From Nocardioides sp. QY071 (GTDB lineage Bacteria > Actinomycetota > Actinomycetes > Propionibacteriales > Nocardioidaceae): a stretch of 64,000 bases of DNA. Under the pieces are notes generated by a model that saw nothing but the letters and a program-made list of their open reading frames with translations, was not told where the DNA came from and searched no databases. Below, piece by piece: positions 38,704 through 47,034 of this stretch (position 1 is the first letter of the stretch; each line of letters starts with the position of its first letter). The stretch covers positions 1,860,001 through 1,924,000 of the forward strand of contig NZ_CP124681.1 in assembly GCF_029961765.1 (NCBI RefSeq), written 5' to 3'. Made by a program: the position numbers and the translations under genes.

Positions 38704-39915
38704 GTGCCGTCTGCGCTTCCCGAAGGTGATCCCGTCCCGACCGACGGGTCCCTCCCGCCCGAGGCGCTGGCCGAGGCCGGCACCCGCCCGTTCGGGTTCT
38801 ACGTGCACGTCCCGTTCTGCCGGGTGCGCTGCGGCTACTGCGACTTCAACACCTACACCGCCGAGGAGCTCGGTCCCGGCGTCTCGCGGGCGTCGTACGC
38901 CGACCAGGCGGTCGCCGAGGTCCGGCTGGCGCGCCGCGTGCTCGGCGAGCGCGACCTCCCGGTGGACAGCGTCTTCCTCGGGGGCGGCACGCCCACGCTG
39001 CTGCCGCCCGAGGACCTGGGCCGGGTCCTGCGGGCGATCGACGACGAGTTCGGGCTGGCACCCGACGCGGAGGTGACGACCGAGGCCAACCCCGACTCGG
39101 TCGACCTGTCCTACCTCGAGCGGCTGCGGGAGGCCGGCTACACGCGGGTCTCGTTCGGCGTGCAGTCCGCGGTGCCGCACGTGCTGGCGGTGCTCGACCG
39201 CACCCACGACCCGCTGCGGGTGCCCGGCGTCGTCGAGGCGGCACGCACCGCGGGCTTCGACCAGGTGAGCCTGGACCTGATCTACGGGACGCCGGGGGAG
39301 AGCAACGACGACTGGGAGGAGACGCTGGAGGCGGCGCTCACGTGCGTGCCGGACCACGTGTCGGCGTACTCCCTCATCGTCGAGGACGGCACCGCCCTGG
39401 CCCGCCGGGTGCGCCGCGGTGAGCTGCCGATGCCGGACGACGACGACCTCGCGGACAAGTACGTGCAGGCCGACGAGCGGCTGGTCGGCGCCGGACTGGG
39501 CTGGTACGAGGTGTCCAACTGGGCGCGCGAGGACGCCGCCCGGTGCCGCCACAACCTGGGCTACTGGGCGGGCGCGGACTGGTGGGGGATCGGTCCCGGC
39601 GCGCACTCCCACGTCGGCGGGGTCCGCTGGTGGAACGTCAAGCATCCGGCGGCGTACGCCGGGCGGCTGGCCGACGGCGTCACCCCGGCGCACGCGCGGG
39701 AGGTCCTCGGCGCCGAGACGCGGCGCGTGGAGCGGGTGCTGCTGGAGGTCCGGCTGCGCTCCGGGCTGCCGGTCGACGTCCTCGACGACGACGCACGGGC
39801 CGCGCTGCCGGGACTGGTCGCCGACGGCCTGGTCGAGGACCGGGCCGACCGGGTGGTGCTCACGCTGCGCGGGCGCCTGCTCGCGGACGGGGTCGTGCAC
39901 CGTCTCCTCGCGTAA
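38704..39915 (+). CDS. hemW: HemW radical-SAM haem chaperone
   Basis: This 403-residue radical-SAM protein is of the HemN-like HemW group. The cluster motif CxxxCxxC is Cys39, Cys43 and Cys46 within VPFCRVRCGYCDF. It has GGGTPTLLPPEDL, the glycine-rich SAM motif, and a C-terminal HemN_C domain ending LRGRLLADGVVHRLL. HemW proteins bind haem and assist its insertion; older annotations call them coproporphyrinogen oxidase. In actinobacteria it lies between lepA and hrcA, as here. Confidence 0.93.
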   Translation: MPSALPEGDPVPTDGSLPPEALAEAGTRPFGFYVHVPFCRVRCGYCDFNTYTAEELGPGVSRASYADQAVAEVRLARRVLGERDLPVDSVFLGGGTPTLLPPEDLGRVLRAIDDEFGLAPDAEVTTEANPDSVDLSYLERLREAGYTRVSFGVQSAVPHVLAVLDRTHDPLRVPGVVEAARTAGFDQVSLDLIYGTPGESNDDWEETLEAALTCVPDHVSAYSLIVEDGTALARRVRRGELPMPDDDDLADKYVQADERLVGAGLGWYEVSNWAREDAARCRHNLGYWAGADWWGIGPGAHSHVGGVRWWNVKHPAAYAGRLADGVTPAHAREVLGAETRRVERVLLEVRLRSGLPVDVLDDDARAALPGLVADGLVEDRADRVVLTLRGRLLADGVVHRLLA

Positions 39916-39935
39916 ACAACTATTAAATCTAGTGT

Positions 39936-39941
39936 TACACT
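39936..39941 (+). promoter_or_regulatory. -10 element TACACT for the cytidylyltransferase cassette (leaderless)
   Basis: TACACT, seven bases, then ATG 39949. The region 39911-39948 is unusually AT-rich for this genome, which marks a promoter. Confidence 0.6.
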
Positions 39942-39948
39942 CGACTTT

Positions 39949-40401
39949 ATGGAGAAGTCGGGTGACATCGTCGGCCCTGTGATCGGGTACGTCCCGGGGG
40001 CCTTCGACCTGTTCCACGTCGGGCACCTCAACGCGCTGCGCCAGGCTCGGCAGTGGTGCGACGTACTGGTCGCCGGGGTCGTCGCCGACGAGGTGTGCGT
40101 CGCGACGAAGGGCGTGCTCCCGACCGTGCCGCTCGCCGAGCGGCTCGAGATCGTCGAGGCCATCGGCATCGTCGACGCCGTCTACGCCGAGAACACCCCT
40201 GACAAGACGGACTCCTGGCGAGACGTGGGCTTCCACCGGATCTTCAAGGGCGACGACTGGCAGGGCACCGTGAAGGGCCGCCGGCTCGAGGAGCGGATGG
40301 CCGCGCTCGGTGTCGAGGTCACCTACTTCCCCTACACGCTGCAGACCTCGTCAACCGCGCTGCGCAAGGCGCTCGCCCACCGGGGAGCCTCGTCGGCATG
40401 A
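39949..40401 (+). CDS. TagD/ECT-like cytidylyltransferase
   Basis: This 150-residue nucleotidyltransferase has GAFDLFHVGHLNAL with the HxGH CTP-binding motif (about residues 17-30), the mid-region PLAERLEIVEAI, and TSSTALRKAL in place of the usual C-terminal (R)TxGISTT motif. Relatives make CDP-glycerol, CDP-ethanolamine or similar activated alcohols. The end overlaps the start of the LicD-methyltransferase fusion (ATGA), so the activated product is probably used by that protein. An AT-rich leaderless promoter precedes the gene. Confidence 0.88.
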   Translation: MEKSGDIVGPVIGYVPGAFDLFHVGHLNALRQARQWCDVLVAGVVADEVCVATKGVLPTVPLAERLEIVEAIGIVDAVYAENTPDKTDSWRDVGFHRIFKGDDWQGTVKGRRLEERMAALGVEVTYFPYTLQTSSTALRKALAHRGASSA

Positions 40402-41930
40402 CGGTGGCTGTCTCCGACGACGGCCTGCTGGTCCCGCCCGGGGGCGAGCCGTTGGTCGTGGAGATCGACGGGCACTACGTCTGGTCGCTGACCCCGCTGC
40501 GCGACGGCCGGCCCACCACCGGGGGAGTCCTGGTGCCCTGGCCCGGGGCGCTCCGACCGCACCTCAGTGGTCGCGGCCGGGTCCGGGTGACCGACGCCGC
40601 CGGTGCCGCGGTGCTGTACGACGACGAGGTCGGCCTCGGGTCCGGCGAGGGCACCCTCGCCGTGGTCGACCCGGCCGGCCACCGCCTCAGCGTCGACAAG
40701 GTCGGCCACCTGGCCCGCTCGTTCGCCGCCACCGACGAGGCGGTCCGCGACGAGATCCTCGCCGGCACCCGGCGCGCGATCGACGACCTGCGCGAGCACG
40801 CCGGCGTGGCGGCGTACCTCAACTACGGAGCGCTCCTCGGTGCCGTGCGCGAGGGCCGGATGCTCGCGCACGACTCGGACACCGACCTGTGCTACCTCTC
40901 CGAGCACAGCTCGCCGGCCGACATCGTGCTCGAGTCGTACCGGATCACCCGCGCCATGCGGGACCGTGGCTGGCGGGTGCTGCGGATGTCCGGCGGCGAC
41001 GTGAAGCTGCTGCTGCCGCTGTCCGACGGCCGGGTCTGCCACATCGACGTGTTCTCGGCGTTCCACGTCGGCGGGACCTTCTACCAGCTCGGCAACCGCA
41101 GCGGGCGCCTACCGCGGGAGGCGATCGTGCCGTTCTCGACGATCACGCTGCACGGGCACGCGTTCCCGGCCCCGCGCGACCCGGAGGCGATGCTCGCCTT
41201 CCTCTACGGCCCGCACTGGCGCACCCCCGACCCGTCCTTCAAGTACGCCGACCCGCCGGCCGGCGTACGACGACTCGACGGGTGGCTGCGCGGCTTCCGC
41301 ACCGAGATGGGCCGCTGGACCGAGCTGCACAACGGTCCGCGCCGGGCGGCGGTGCCGCGGTCGCCGTCCGCCTTCGCGCAGTGGGTGGAGCCGCAGCTGG
41401 GCGCCCTGCCCGTCGCCGACCTCGGCGCCGGCACCGGCCGCGACGCGATCTGGTTCGCCTCCTCCGGGCGCCGGGTGGCGGCCCTCGACTTCTCGCGCGG
41501 CGCCCTGGCAGTCGCACGCCGACGGGCCCGCCGCCGCGGCGTCGAGGTGGAGGTCGACCAGCTGATCCTCGGCGAGCTCCGCTCGACCCTGCTGCACGGC
41601 GCCCGCCTGGCCCGCGACCCGCACCACCTGTACGCCCGCCACCTCGTCGGCTGCCTCGACCCCGCCGCCCTCGACCACCTCTGGCTGCTCGCGCGGATGG
41701 CCCTGCGTCCCGGTGGCGGGCGGCTGTTCCTCGAGTTCGCCGCAGGCTCGGCGAGTGAGAGCGACGGCCTGGTCCGGCGTACGCCGGTCGAGGTGGTGCG
41801 CCGCGGCATCGAGGCCTCGGGCGGCGTCGTCGAGCGCCTCACCACCGGCCCCGGCGAGGACATGTTCGACCTGCCCGACCCGGCCGTGTGCCGGATCCGC
41901 GCCGCCTGGACCACGAAGGAGTCCCGATGA
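40398..41930 (+). CDS. LicD-type phosphotransferase fused to a SAM methyltransferase
   Basis: This 510-residue protein joins two enzymes. Residues about 1-100 are a beta-rich domain of unknown type. About 110-310 is a LicD domain (YLNYGALLGAVREGRMLAHDSD, with TDLCYL), the fold that transfers phosphocholine or similar groups to glycans. About 335-500 is a class I methyltransferase (VADLGAGTGRDAIWFASSGRRVAALDFS). The joint is in frame with no gap or stop. With the coupled cytidylyltransferase it suggests activation, transfer and methylation of a phospho-alcohol on a cell-surface polymer; this pathway is inference. It overlaps the small coiled-coil gene (ATGA). Confidence 0.85.
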   Translation: MTVAVSDDGLLVPPGGEPLVVEIDGHYVWSLTPLRDGRPTTGGVLVPWPGALRPHLSGRGRVRVTDAAGAAVLYDDEVGLGSGEGTLAVVDPAGHRLSVDKVGHLARSFAATDEAVRDEILAGTRRAIDDLREHAGVAAYLNYGALLGAVREGRMLAHDSDTDLCYLSEHSSPADIVLESYRITRAMRDRGWRVLRMSGGDVKLLLPLSDGRVCHIDVFSAFHVGGTFYQLGNRSGRLPREAIVPFSTITLHGHAFPAPRDPEAMLAFLYGPHWRTPDPSFKYADPPAGVRRLDGWLRGFRTEMGRWTELHNGPRRAAVPRSPSAFAQWVEPQLGALPVADLGAGTGRDAIWFASSGRRVAALDFSRGALAVARRRARRRGVEVEVDQLILGELRSTLLHGARLARDPHHLYARHLVGCLDPAALDHLWLLARMALRPGGGRLFLEFAAGSASESDGLVRRTPVEVVRRGIEASGGVVERLTTGPGEDMFDLPDPAVCRIRAAWTTKESR

Positions 41931-42160
41931 CCACCACCGACCTCGCCCGCCGCGCCCGCCAGGCCCGCCACCGACTCCGTGAGCGCGCCGGCCTGCGCGA
42001 GCGGGTCCGCGTCCTCGAGGCGGAGGTGCAGGAGAGCCGTCAGCTCAACCGGCGCATCGCCGAGCTCACCGATGTCGTCACCGAGCTGCTCATCCCGCTG
42101 GAGTCGCGGGACCAGGGTCGTGTCGACGACGTGCTGGCGAGGTTCCGCGCGGGGCTGTAG
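41927..42160 (+). CDS. Small basic coiled-coil protein
   Basis: This 77-residue protein has an Arg-rich start (residues 5-27), a heptad-like helix VRVLEAEVQESRQLNRRIAEL and a short tail VDDVLARFRAGL. It overlaps the fusion gene by ATGA, so it belongs to the cassette and is probably a helper or membrane-surface tether. It resembles short DUF6752-type proteins, but that name is uncertain. It is too short for firm assignment. Confidence 0.65.
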   Translation: MTTTDLARRARQARHRLRERAGLRERVRVLEAEVQESRQLNRRIAELTDVVTELLIPLESRDQGRVDDVLARFRAGL

Positions 42161-42190
42161 CCAGCGCAGGCGCCCGAAGTGGTTTCCGTC

Positions 42191-42272
42191 GCGCCGCCCG
42201 CCGTTTCTGGACGGAGGAGCGAGCGAGGAACGAGCGAGCGGGGGAGGAAGAAACGGCGTTGGCAGGCGGCGC
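42191..42272. repeat. Nested inverted repeat with GAGCGAGCGAGG core
   Basis: Outer arms GCGCCGCC (42191-42198) and GGCGGCGC (42265-42272) and inner arms GCCGTTTCT (42200-42208) and AGAAACGGC (42249-42257) enclose a purine-rich stretch with repeated CGAGCGAG. It fills the space between convergent genes. Confidence 0.6.
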
Positions 42273-42301
42273 GACATGCGCGAGCGGAGCGAGCGCCAAA
42301 A

Positions 42302-43141
42302 TCATGCCGTGACGAAGTCGATCAGCTCCTCGACCCGCCCCAGCAGCGTCGGGTCCAGGTCCTGGAACCCGCGCACCCCACCGAGGATGTGCTTCCACGC
42401 CCGGGCGATGTCGGCCTGGTCGCGGTGCGGCCAGCCGAGCTGCTGGCAGGTGCCCTTCTTCCAGTCGATCCCCTTGGGCACCTTCGGCCACTCCGCGAAG
42501 CCCAGCCGCGACGGCTTGACCGCCTGCCAGATGTCGATGAACGGGTGCCCGACGATCAGCACGTCCTTGCCGACCGGCGACTTCATGATGTTCTGCGCGA
42601 TCCGGCTCTCCTTGGAACCCGCGACCAGGTGGTCGACGAGCACGCCGACGCGCCGGTTGGGGCCGGGCTTGAAGTCGCGCAGGTGGTCGGCGAGGTCGTC
42701 GACGCCGCCGAGGTACTCCACGACCACGCCCTCGATCCGCAGGTCGTCGCCCCACACCTTCTCGACCAGCTCGGCGTCGTGCCGGCCCTCGACGAAGATC
42801 CGGCTGGCTCGCGCCACCCGCGCCTTGGCGTCGTGCACCGCGATCGACCCGCTCGCCGTCCGCGTCGGCTTCGCCGGTCCGGCCTTCGTGATCGGCGCGG
42901 TGAGGATGACGGGCCTGCCCTCGAGCAGGAAGCCGGTGCCGAGCGGGAAGGTGCGACGCTTCCCGTGCCGGTCCTCGAGTGTCACGGTGTCGATGTCGCG
43001 GTCGACGGCGACGATCTCGCCGCACCAGTCGGTGGTGACCTCCTCGACCACGAGACCGGGATCTGCCGGCGTCTCCACGGCCCGGCCCCGCTTGGGGGCC
43101 TTCCAGTCACCTGACAGCACGTCGGTCCCGTAGCGATCCAC
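42302..43141 (-). CDS. DUF3097 family protein
   Basis: This 279-residue actinobacterial conserved protein (DUF3097) starts VDRYGTDVLSGDWKAPKRG. It has a small beta-barrel (about 40-85), then a nuclease- or Toprim-like alpha/beta part: RIFVEGRHDAELVEKVWGDDLR, VGVLVDHLVAGSKE and VLIVGHPFIDIW carry the acidic residues of a Toprim fold (Glu, DxD-like). This suggests nucleic-acid processing, but the function is not established. GTG 43141 is preferred; a TAGGGT -10 lies eight bases upstream on the minus strand. Confidence 0.85.
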   Translation of the reverse strand: MDRYGTDVLSGDWKAPKRGRAVETPADPGLVVEEVTTDWCGEIVAVDRDIDTVTLEDRHGKRRTFPLGTGFLLEGRPVILTAPITKAGPAKPTRTASGSIAVHDAKARVARASRIFVEGRHDAELVEKVWGDDLRIEGVVVEYLGGVDDLADHLRDFKPGPNRRVGVLVDHLVAGSKESRIAQNIMKSPVGKDVLIVGHPFIDIWQAVKPSRLGFAEWPKVPKGIDWKKGTCQQLGWPHRDQADIARAWKHILGGVRGFQDLDPTLLGRVEELIDFVTA

Positions 43142-43149
43142 GACGGACC

Positions 43150-43155
43150 ACCCTA
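43150..43155 (-). promoter_or_regulatory. -10 element TAGGGT for the DUF3097 gene
   Basis: On the minus strand TAGGGT, eight bases, then GTG 43141. Confidence 0.4.
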
Positions 43156-43192
43156 CGGATCGGACCCTCCGGTCAGGGACTCTGACACACCG

Positions 43193-43249
43193 CGCACCTG
43201 ACGAATGGGTTGTGAATTGGCCGGGATCGCGACCCATTCGTCAGGTGCG
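43193..43249. repeat. 18-bp perfect inverted repeat
   Basis: CGCACCTGACGAATGGGT (43193-43210) pairs perfectly with 43232-43249 across a 21-base loop. It lies between the ferredoxin reductase stop and the DUF3097 promoter, with no T-run on either side. Confidence 0.8.
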
Positions 43250-43259
43250 ACGCGAGAAC

Positions 43260-44513
43260 TCAGGCCAGGCTCGCCGGCTCCCTCACCGCGCTGACGAGCG
43301 TCTTGAGAGGCACGGCGGTGTCGACCGCGGCATCCGGGTCGATCGTGCACCCGCGGGCGAGCGCATCCTTCACGGCGTTGAAGTCGCGCGGGTTGCCCGC
43401 CACGTCGGCGGCGACCAGGCGGCCTGCGCGGTAGTAGAGGACGGTCAGCCGGCCGTCCTGGCCGTCGCCGCGGACGACGTGGGTGTCGTGACCGTCGGAG
43501 ATGCCCGCCAGCTGCAGCTTGAGCTCACCCTGGTTCGACCAGAACCAGGGCACACCGCGGGGTCCCGGATCCAGCCCGAGGAGGACGGCGGCCGCGGCGC
43601 TCGCCTGCTCGACGGCGTTGTTGACCGACTCGACGCCGAGCAGGCGGCCCGGATCGTGAGGGTGCGGCTGGACGGTGCAGTCACCGACGGCGACGACCCG
43701 GGGATGGCTGGTGCGGCCCGAGGGGTCGGTGACGATGCCGTGTTCGACCCGCAGGCCGAGTGCGGTCGCGAGGTCCGTGACGGGCGCCGCACCGACACCG
43801 GCCACGACCAGGTCGGCGGGCAGCAGGTGCCCGTCGCCCAGCACCACACCGCCCACCCGGCCGGAACCGGCCAGCGCCGCGACGGTCCGGCCGGTCAGCA
43901 CGGTCGTGCCCTGCGCCTCGTGCCACGCCCGGACGTGCGCGGAGAAGGGGGCCGCGGCGACCCGCGCCAGCAGGCGGTCAGCGGCCTCGACGACGGTCAC
44001 CCGCTTCCCCTGGGCACGGGCCGTCGCGGCCACCTCGAGCCCGACGAAGCCCCCGCCGACCACGACGACGTCGGAGGCGTCCGCCAGGCCGGCTCGGAGC
44101 CGCTCGGCGTCCGCGACGCTGCGGAGGCCGAGCACGCCGGGCAGGTCGGCGCCCGGGACCGGCAGCCGGCGTGCGTTCGCGCCGGTGGCGAGGGCGAGGC
44201 CGTCGAACGCGAGCGTGGTGCCGTCGTCCAGCCGGAGCTCACCGCCGGAGTCACCGACGGAGGCCTCGACCACCGAGCGGCCGAGGACGAGCTCGATCCG
44301 CTGCTCGCCCAGGTACGACGCGTCGCGCAGCTCGAGCTCCTCGACGGGCACGGTGCCGGCGAGGAAGCCCTTGGACAGCGGCGGGCGCTGGTACGGGAGC
44401 TCCGGCTCGGCGCCCACGAGCACCACCCTGCCGTCGTACCCGAGCGCCCGCAGGCCGAGTGCGACCTGCAGTCCTGCCTGACCCGCGCCGACCACGGCGA
44501 TGCACCCGGTCAC
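43260..44513 (-). CDS. FAD-dependent ferredoxin reductase of the Rieske dioxygenase system
   Basis: This 417-residue pyridine-nucleotide-disulfide-type reductase resembles putidaredoxin and rhodocoxin reductases. It has an FAD motif VVGAGQAG near residue 8, LPYQRPPLSKG, an NAD motif VVVGGGFVGLE near 148, VAVGDCTVQPHP and a C-terminal Reductase_C domain. It would pass electrons from NAD(P)H to the [2Fe-2S] ferredoxin encoded just upstream, whose stop overlaps this GTG (GTGA). It is the last gene of the dioxygenase operon. Confidence 0.93.
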   Translation of the reverse strand: MTGCIAVVGAGQAGLQVALGLRALGYDGRVVLVGAEPELPYQRPPLSKGFLAGTVPVEELELRDASYLGEQRIELVLGRSVVEASVGDSGGELRLDDGTTLAFDGLALATGANARRLPVPGADLPGVLGLRSVADAERLRAGLADASDVVVVGGGFVGLEVAATARAQGKRVTVVEAADRLLARVAAAPFSAHVRAWHEAQGTTVLTGRTVAALAGSGRVGGVVLGDGHLLPADLVVAGVGAAPVTDLATALGLRVEHGIVTDPSGRTSHPRVVAVGDCTVQPHPHDPGRLLGVESVNNAVEQASAAAAVLLGLDPGPRGVPWFWSNQGELKLQLAGISDGHDTHVVRGDGQDGRLTVLYYRAGRLVAADVAGNPRDFNAVKDALARGCTIDPDAAVDTAVPLKTLVSAVREPASLA

Positions 44514-44833
44514 TGCTGCTCCTTGGCGATCGTCACGCGCAGGCCGTCGAGCGCATCGGTCATCGTGACCTGGCACGACAGCCTGCTCAGCTCGGTCGGC
44601 GGGGTCACCGCGTCCTCGAGCATCTCCTCCTCGAAGTCCGTCGCGCGACCCGTGAGGTCGATCTGGTCGACGTCGACGAACACGTGGCACGTGGCGCAGG
44701 AGAGGCCGCCGCCGCACTCGCCGACGATCCCGGGGACGCCGAGCTTGACGGCGGTCTCCATGACGGACGCGCCGGGGCGCGCCTCGACCGTACGACAGCT
44801 CCCGTCCGGGCAGGTGAACTCGATGGTGGGCAT
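44510..44833 (-). CDS. Adrenodoxin/putidaredoxin-type [2Fe-2S] ferredoxin
   Basis: This 107-residue ferredoxin has ligands Cys40, Cys46, Cys49 and Cys87 with C-x5-C-x2-C spacing, the adrenodoxin type, not the plant or Rieske type. It should carry electrons from the neighbouring reductase to the Rieske oxygenase. Its stop overlaps the reductase start. In described aniline dioxygenases a single FNR-type reductase does this job, so a separate ferredoxin is a notable difference. Confidence 0.93.
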   Translation of the reverse strand: MPTIEFTCPDGSCRTVEARPGASVMETAVKLGVPGIVGECGGGLSCATCHVFVDVDQIDLTGRATDFEEEMLEDAVTPPTELSRLSCQVTMTDALDGLRVTIAKEQQ

Positions 44834-44861
44834 GACGGCTCCTCGTCCTCGTCGAAGCGGG

Positions 44862-46346
44862 TCAGAACAGGTCGAAGTACTCGCGGTGCTCCCAGTCGGT
44901 CACCCCGTTGACGTAGGTGGACTCGTCGGGGTTGGCCTCCACCCAGGCCCGGTGCCGGTCGACCTCGCTGCGCTTCATCGTGACCAGGTAGTCGATGAAG
45001 CCGTCGCCGAACGACTTGCGGTAGAAGGCGTCGTCCTCCAGGGCGTCGACCGCCTCGGCGAGCGAGGTGGGCAGCTGCGGGACGTCGGCGGCGTACGGGT
45101 CCGTGCTGATCGGGCCGGGCCCGATCCGGTTGACGATGCCGTCGAGGCCGGCGGCGGCCTGGGCGGCGATGTAGAGGTACGGGTTCGCCGCCGAGTCGCC
45201 CACGCGGTTCTCGACGTGCGAGGCGGCGTCACCGGGTGCGCTGATGACGCGCATCATCGCCGCCCGGTTGTCCTGGCCCCAGGTCAGGCGGTCGGGCGCG
45301 AGCGAGTACGGACGACGCCGGCGGTAGCCGTTGACCGTGGGTGTCGTGAACACGGAGGCGGCGACGCCGTGGGCGAGCGTCCCGCCGACGTAGTGGCGAC
45401 CGAGCTCGGAGAGCGACTCGCCCTCGCCCGGGACCATCAGGTTGCGGCCCTCGGCGTCGACGATCGAGGTGTGCAGGTGCCAGCCGTTGGCGTAGAACCC
45501 GGCGATGGCGGGCGTGCACATGAACGTCGCGTGGTGGCCGTGGCGTTTGGCGACCTGCTTGGCGGTGGTCCGGAACAGGGCGGCGGAGTCGGCCGCGGCG
45601 AGTCCTTCGAGGATGTCGAAGGTGGTCTCGACCTGGCTCGGTGCCCACTCGTCGTCGAACGAGCGCAGGGGGAGGCCCATGGCGAGGAGCGAGTCGCGGA
45701 TCGGCGCCAGGATCGGGTCGATCTCGTCGAGGTGCTCCAGCAGCAGGTAGTTGTAGCCCCGGGCCACCGGCGCGACCGCCGGCGGGTCGGCCGGCGTGCC
45801 GGGAGAACCGAGCGAGACGCCGGCCAGGTTCTCCTCGAGGAGCCTGGTCAGGTACCACTCCATCTCGACGCCGGCGATGAGGGTCAGCCCGGCCCCGGCC
45901 ATCTCGGCGAGAGCCTGCTTGAGGATCGTGCGCGGCGCCAGCGGCAGCGGCCGTCCGTCGACCATGTAGAGGTCGCAGAAGACGAGCGCGGTCTTCTCGA
46001 TCCAGGGCAGCACGGTGAAGGTGCCCGGGTCCGGGACCATCTTCACGTTCGGGCTGCCGCCGAGGCCGTCGATGGTGAAACCGCCGTCGGGGGTGAACGG
46101 GTTGAACACGATCGCGTTGGCCGGGTCAAAGAAGAACGGCGCCATCGTGATCTCGTTCCCCGCGGCCAACGCGGCACGGTAGGCCTCGACCGTGAGCGCC
46201 TTGCCGCGCAGCAGGCCGTGCTGGTCGGGCCAGACCAGGCGCACGATCTCGACGCCCTGCTGCTCGATGGTCTTCAGGGACTGCTCGGCAGCGGCCGCCT
46301 GGTCCGGGGTGTAGAGGCCGTGCTTGTCGATGAACTTCGCGGACAT
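44862..46346 (-). CDS. Glutamine-synthetase-like gamma-glutamyl ligase (AtdA1/TdnQ/IpuC type)
   Basis: This 494-residue GS-family enzyme has a short beta-grasp domain (about 30-115) and the catalytic domain with GVEMEWYLTRL (metal Glu pair), NGWHLHTSI (ammonia/ATP His region), GQDNRAAMMRV and ASHVENRVGDSAANPYLYIAA. It is not the usual nitrogen-assimilation enzyme: it lies in an operon with a Rieske dioxygenase and a glutamine amidotransferase. This is the setting in which such proteins add glutamate to an arylamine or alkylamine before oxygenation. The amine is not known. ATG 46346 is preceded by an AGGAGG on the minus strand. Confidence 0.88.
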   Translation of the reverse strand: MSAKFIDKHGLYTPDQAAAAEQSLKTIEQQGVEIVRLVWPDQHGLLRGKALTVEAYRAALAAGNEITMAPFFFDPANAIVFNPFTPDGGFTIDGLGGSPNVKMVPDPGTFTVLPWIEKTALVFCDLYMVDGRPLPLAPRTILKQALAEMAGAGLTLIAGVEMEWYLTRLLEENLAGVSLGSPGTPADPPAVAPVARGYNYLLLEHLDEIDPILAPIRDSLLAMGLPLRSFDDEWAPSQVETTFDILEGLAAADSAALFRTTAKQVAKRHGHHATFMCTPAIAGFYANGWHLHTSIVDAEGRNLMVPGEGESLSELGRHYVGGTLAHGVAASVFTTPTVNGYRRRRPYSLAPDRLTWGQDNRAAMMRVISAPGDAASHVENRVGDSAANPYLYIAAQAAAGLDGIVNRIGPGPISTDPYAADVPQLPTSLAEAVDALEDDAFYRKSFGDGFIDYLVTMKRSEVDRHRAWVEANPDESTYVNGVTDWEHREYFDLF

Positions 46347-46371
46347 GGGTCCTCCTGTGAGGGTGGGTAGG

Positions 46372-47034
46372 TCAGACGGCTGCCGGGAGACCGGCGAGCC
46401 AGGTATCGATGAGGCGCTCGCCCGGGGTCGGCGACGGCGGACCCGCCGCGACCTCGGCCCGCAGCGCGGGGACGTCGACGCCGAAGCGGGTGAGCTTCTC
46501 CTCCTCGGCGTCCAGGACGGCGTAGAAGCCGGCGCTGTCGAGCTCGGGGTGGAACTGCACGGCCAGCGCGGAGCCGTAGCTCCAGGCCTGCAGGTACCGG
46601 TCGGTCCGGGCGAGTACGGCGGCTCCCGGCGGCGGTTCCATGGAGTCCGAGTGGAAGGAGAGGTAGCGACCGGACGGTGGCTGCTCGGCCGTGGACGCCA
46701 CGTCGATGTAGCCGAACTCGAGGCCGCTGGCCCCGGGGAAGGCCCGGCCGCCAGTGGCGACGGCGAGCAGCTGGGAGCCGAGGCAGATGGCGAGCAGGGG
46801 AGTCTCCCGCTGGACGGCAGCGGAGAGCGCCTCGATCTCGGGCCGTAGCAGCTCCCGGTCGGCGTACGCGCTCTGCGCTCCGCCGAGCACCACCCAGGCC
46901 TCGTGAGCGTCGGGGTCGGGGAGCTCGCCGCGGTAGGCGGCATGGATCACGAGCTCACGACCGGCCGCCTGGGCCTGCTTGCACAGGACGCCGATCGACG
47001 GGTCGGGGACGTGGCTCAGGACAGCGATGCTCAT
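46372..47034 (-). CDS. Class I glutamine amidotransferase-like hydrolase (AtdA2 type)
   Basis: This 220-residue GATase1-fold protein has an intact catalytic triad: Cys84 in LLAICLGSQLL, and His162 and Glu164 in VQFHPE. In aniline clusters the comparable protein hydrolyses the gamma-glutamyl amide, probably controlling the level of toxic adduct. It lies directly downstream of a small coiled-coil gene (overlap ATGA) and 25 bases upstream of the ligase gene. Whether it hydrolyses or supports the ligase in this organism is inference. Confidence 0.85.
   Translation of the reverse strand: MSIAVLSHVPDPSIGVLCKQAQAAGRELVIHAAYRGELPDPDAHEAWVVLGGAQSAYADRELLRPEIEALSAAVQRETPLLAICLGSQLLAVATGGRAFPGASGLEFGYIDVASTAEQPPSGRYLSFHSDSMEPPPGAAVLARTDRYLQAWSYGSALAVQFHPELDSAGFYAVLDAEEEKLTRFGVDVPALRAEVAAGPPSPTPGERLIDTWLAGLPAAV

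Noticed and set aside
44862..46346. Housekeeping glutamine synthetase (glnA)
   Set aside because: The gene lies within a dioxygenase operon next to an amidotransferase, and its motifs fit the amine-ligase branch better than GlnA.
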